Shown one piece after another: positions 5,319-7,057 of a DNA stretch of 7,057 bases. Source of the stretch: Actinomycetes bacterium (GTDB lineage Bacteria; Actinomycetota; Acidimicrobiia; Acidimicrobiales; RAAP-2); contig JAJZMN010000072.1 of the NCBI GenBank assembly GCA_021850345.1, positions 1 through 7,057 on the forward strand. The letters run 5' to 3'. The position numbers were made by a program, and so were the translations under genes. Below the pieces are notes generated by a model. It saw only the letters and a list, made by a program, of their open reading frames with translations, searched no databases and was not told the DNA's origin. Numbering within the stretch: the stretch's first letter is position 1; each line of letters opens with the position of its first letter.

Positions 5319-6856
5319 TGGTCGTGCCCGGGCGGCCCCCCGCCGCCCTGCCCGGGGGGGCCGTCTCCGCCCGGGGGGCCTTTCGGCGGCGCCGTGGTCG
5401 GCGTCGACGCGGGGAGAGTCGGGGTGGTCGCGTTGGTCGCCGCCCCGGTGGTGGTGGTCGTCCGACGGACCACGGGGTTGCGGACCGTGAGCGTCACCAC
5501 CGACCCTCGGCGCACCCGGGTCCCGGCCGCCGGTCGTTCGCCGACGACGACGTCGGAGGGGGAGGGGTCGCCGGGCCCGAGCTTGGCGCGAAGGCCGAGC
5601 CCCTCGAGCCGGTGCTCGGCGACTGCCAGGGTGACCCCGCGCAGCTGCGGCAGGGTCACGACCGGTCCGGCGGCGGGAACGGCGCCACCGCCTCCGAAGA
5701 ACACGGCGGCGAGCAACAACGCGACGACCAGCGCGGCGGCGCACACGGCTGCGACGGGCACCCATTGGCGGTCGGGGGAGGCCGGCCGGAAGACCACCGG
5801 GCGCGGAGGGGCGAGCGCCATCGTCTGCGGCTCGGCGAGACCCGCGAGCGCGATGGCCTCCGTCGTGCCACCGAGCGCCCCGTCACGGGTGAGCGGCTGG
5901 GTCGGGGCGCCGGGCCCGGCGGCGCCCGGGAGCTCGGCCGCTCCGGCGTCACCCGCGTCCGCCGCACCCCCTGCGTCCCCGATGTCACCGCGCACGCCCG
6001 CAGACCCGGCACCGCCGAGCCCGCTGAGCGCCCAGGTCGGGTCGCCGGCAGCGCCAAGCCGCCTTGCGGCCTCTGCGACGGCTGCGGCCGATGCGGGACG
6101 CGTGAGCGGGTCCTTTGCGAGCATGCGGAGCACCAGCCGGCGGACGCCGACGGGGACGTCGGCCGGCAGGGGCGGGACCGGGTCGTGGAGATGCGCGAGC
6201 GCGACCGCGATGGACTCGCCGGCCTGATAGGGACGTGAACCGCTCAGGCACTCGTAGGCGACGACCCCGAGCGAGTAGATGTCTGACGCCGCAGTCGCAC
6301 GCTCGCCCCTCACCTGCTCGGGTGACATGTAGGCGACGGTGCCGAACACGGTTCCGTCGCGCGTCACGGTGGAGGTGTCCGCGGCACGCACGATCCCGAA
6401 GTCGGTCACCTTCACCCGGCCGTCCGGCCGGAGCAGCAGGTTGGCGGGTTTCACGTCGCGATGGACGAGGCCTTCTGCGTGCGCGGCAGCGAGTGCCTCC
6501 GCGGTCTGTGCGACGAGGCTCATGGTCTCCGCCGCGCCGAGCCGGCCCTGACGTCGGATCACCGCGCTCAGGGGCTCGCCGTCCACGAGCTCCATCGCGA
6601 GGTAGGCCGCGTCGGGGTCCTCGCCGTAGTCGTAGACCGCGACGATGCCCGGATGCGAGAGCCGCGCTGCGGCTTTGGCCTCCGCACGGAACCGTAGGCG
6701 GAACCCGTCGTCGGCGGCGAGGTTGGGGTGCAGGAGCTTGAGCGCGATCTGTCGGCCGAGCAGCTCGTCACGGGCCGCCCAGACGTCCCCCATGCCCCCG
6801 ACGGCGATGCGCTGGTCGAGCCGGTAGCGCGTGCCGAGGAGGTCCTTGGTCTGCAT
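5315..6856 (-). CDS. Transmembrane Ser/Thr protein kinase with one PASTA domain (PknB-like)
   Basis: This is a 513-residue Hanks-type kinase that phosphorylates Ser/Thr on cellular proteins. The kinase domain (about 11-267) is complete: glycine loop IAVGGMG (17-23, first glycine replaced by Ala), Lys40, helix-C Glu59, catalytic loop HRDVKPAN (132-139), DFG (152-154), an activation loop rich in Thr (161, 163, 165, 169, 173) and SPE (178-180). A low-complexity Ala/Gly linker (about 270-362) precedes one membrane helix (about 366-387). Outside the membrane follow a single PASTA module (about 399-458), a kind that binds peptidoglycan or beta-lactams in PknB relatives, and a Thr-rich then Gly/Pro-rich tail ending GHDH. 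PknB itself usually has several PASTA repeats, so this is a short-stalk variant. The frame is open upstream to a possible ATG at 7000. The start at 6856 is chosen because GGAAGGGG lies 6 nt before it and the kinase fold begins right after. Regulation by trans-autophosphorylation of the activation loop is typical of the family. No partner phosphatase or FHA protein is in the window. Confidence 0.95.
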   Translation of the reverse strand: MQTKDLLGTRYRLDQRIAVGGMGDVWAARDELLGRQIALKLLHPNLAADDGFRLRFRAEAKAAARLSHPGIVAVYDYGEDPDAAYLAMELVDGEPLSAVIRRQGRLGAAETMSLVAQTAEALAAAHAEGLVHRDVKPANLLLRPDGRVKVTDFGIVRAADTSTVTRDGTVFGTVAYMSPEQVRGERATAASDIYSLGVVAYECLSGSRPYQAGESIAVALAHLHDPVPPLPADVPVGVRRLVLRMLAKDPLTRPASAAAVAEAARRLGAAGDPTWALSGLGGAGSAGVRGDIGDAGGAADAGDAGAAELPGAAGPGAPTQPLTRDGALGGTTEAIALAGLAEPQTMALAPPRPVVFRPASPDRQWVPVAAVCAAALVVALLLAAVFFGGGGAVPAAGPVVTLPQLRGVTLAVAEHRLEGLGLRAKLGPGDPSPSDVVVGERPAAGTRVRRGSVVTLTVRNPVVRRTTTTTGAATNATTPTLPASTPTTAPPKGPPGGDGPPGQGGGGPPGHDH

Positions 6857-6862
6857 GGACGG

Positions 6863-6870
6863 CCCCTTCC
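6863..6870 (-). promoter_or_regulatory. Ribosome binding site of the kinase gene
   Basis: Read on the - strand, GGAAGGGG lies 6 nt upstream of the ATG at 6856-6854. It supports this start over the in-frame ATG at 7000, whose 48 extra residues are low-complexity, Arg/Pro-rich and unlike kinase sequence. Confidence 0.6.
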
Positions 6871-6875
6871 CGCGC

Positions 6876-6942
6876 CGCGGCGCCGGTAAACGCCCCCGTT
6901 GCAGGCCGCCCGGGCTACACGGGGGTTGCCGAGGGCGCCGTG
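6876..6942. repeat. Long interrupted inverted repeat upstream of the kinase gene
   Basis: Three paired segments nest in order: 6876-6884 with 6934-6942 (9 pairs including GGCGCC with GGCGCC and one G-T), 6885-6889 with 6926-6930 (5 pairs, one G-T), and 6893-6899 with 6919-6925 (CCCCCGT with ACGGGGG, 7 pairs). They are separated by 3-nt bulges on opposite sides and a 19-nt loop. On the - strand it ends about 5 nt before the kinase Shine-Dalgarno, so it could be a 5' leader structure. It may instead terminate an upstream - strand gene, or be a protein-binding site. The two G-T pairs favour RNA from the + strand slightly. Confidence 0.45.
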
Positions 6943-7057
6943 AAGAGCCGACGTCCGACGAAGGCATCGACCAGTGCACGAGCGCTGCGAACCGACTCAT
7001 GCCGCGGTGCGCCCCTGGCCTGGCCGCGCGCGTCCTGTCCGCGCGCCGCCGGGGCGC
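6915..7057 (-). CDS. Possible 3' end of an unidentified gene (partial)
   Basis: On the - strand one frame is open from the window edge to a TAG at 6917-6915, 58 nt before the kinase start. Its last residues, with segments such as RSARALVDAFVGRR and LFTAPSATPV, have a composition like an ordinary protein C-terminus, unlike the Arg/Pro-rich frames beside it. If real, the gene would lie upstream of the kinase in the same direction and end inside the inverted repeat at 6876-6942, which would then suit a terminator. I recognise no family. A competing reading is a divergent + strand start at GTG 6940, open to the window edge with GAGGG 4 nt before it, but its product is Arg/Ser-rich and less convincing. 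The region may also be non-coding. Confidence 0.25.
   Translation of the reverse strand, partial: APAARGQDARGQARGAPRHESVRSARALVDAFVGRRLFTAPSATPV

Noticed and set aside
6857..7000. N-terminal extension of the kinase to ATG 7000
   Set aside because: The extra 48 residues are low-complexity and Arg/Pro-rich. The kinase fold starts just after ATG 6856, which has a good ribosome binding site.

Overview
The window is very GC-rich DNA with dense coding, strong GC bias at third codon positions and short intergenic gaps. It encodes a PASTA-domain serine/threonine kinase, a DUF2795 protein and a family S9A prolyl oligopeptidase. This combination fits a high-GC actinobacterium. An Acidimicrobiia-like lineage is possible, but nothing here fixes the taxon. 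There are no tRNA or rRNA genes, no insertion sequences, and no CRISPR or phage genes.

Layout. Positions 1-163 are a leader region holding a small GC hairpin, a perfect Shine-Dalgarno followed by a GTG start, and a 20-bp unit repeated three times just before the first large gene. On the + strand there follow: a prolyl oligopeptidase (164-2257), a beta-lactamase-fold serine hydrolase (2294-3697), a small DUF2795 protein (about 3775-3993) and a single-pass membrane protein with a six-bladed Kelch-type propeller (4082-5302). Facing them on the - strand is a membrane Ser/Thr protein kinase with one PASTA domain (6856 down to 5315). The last 140 bases may hold the 3' end of another - strand gene, but this is weakly supported.

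How the genes relate. The first two genes are 36 nt apart and probably co-transcribed; both look like cytoplasmic serine hydrolases acting on peptides or esters. The Kelch protein and the kinase are convergent. Each has one membrane helix and an extracytoplasmic binding module, so both may work at the cell envelope, but convergence alone does not prove a shared pathway. Their stop codons lie in the two arms of one perfect hairpin, which probably terminates both transcripts.

Most unusual signal. The start of the prolyl oligopeptidase gene is built from a tandem 20-bp repeat. Because 20 is not a multiple of 3, its three ATG codons fall in three frames. They form a chain of two identical 7-residue mini-ORFs joined by ATGA stop/start overlaps, the last ATG being the gene's own start. 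A perfect AAGGAGGT plus GTG upstream would read in frame into the gene with one or four copies, but with the three copies here it ends after 19 codons. This looks like a repeat-number-dependent start switch, or a recent duplication repaired by reinitiation.
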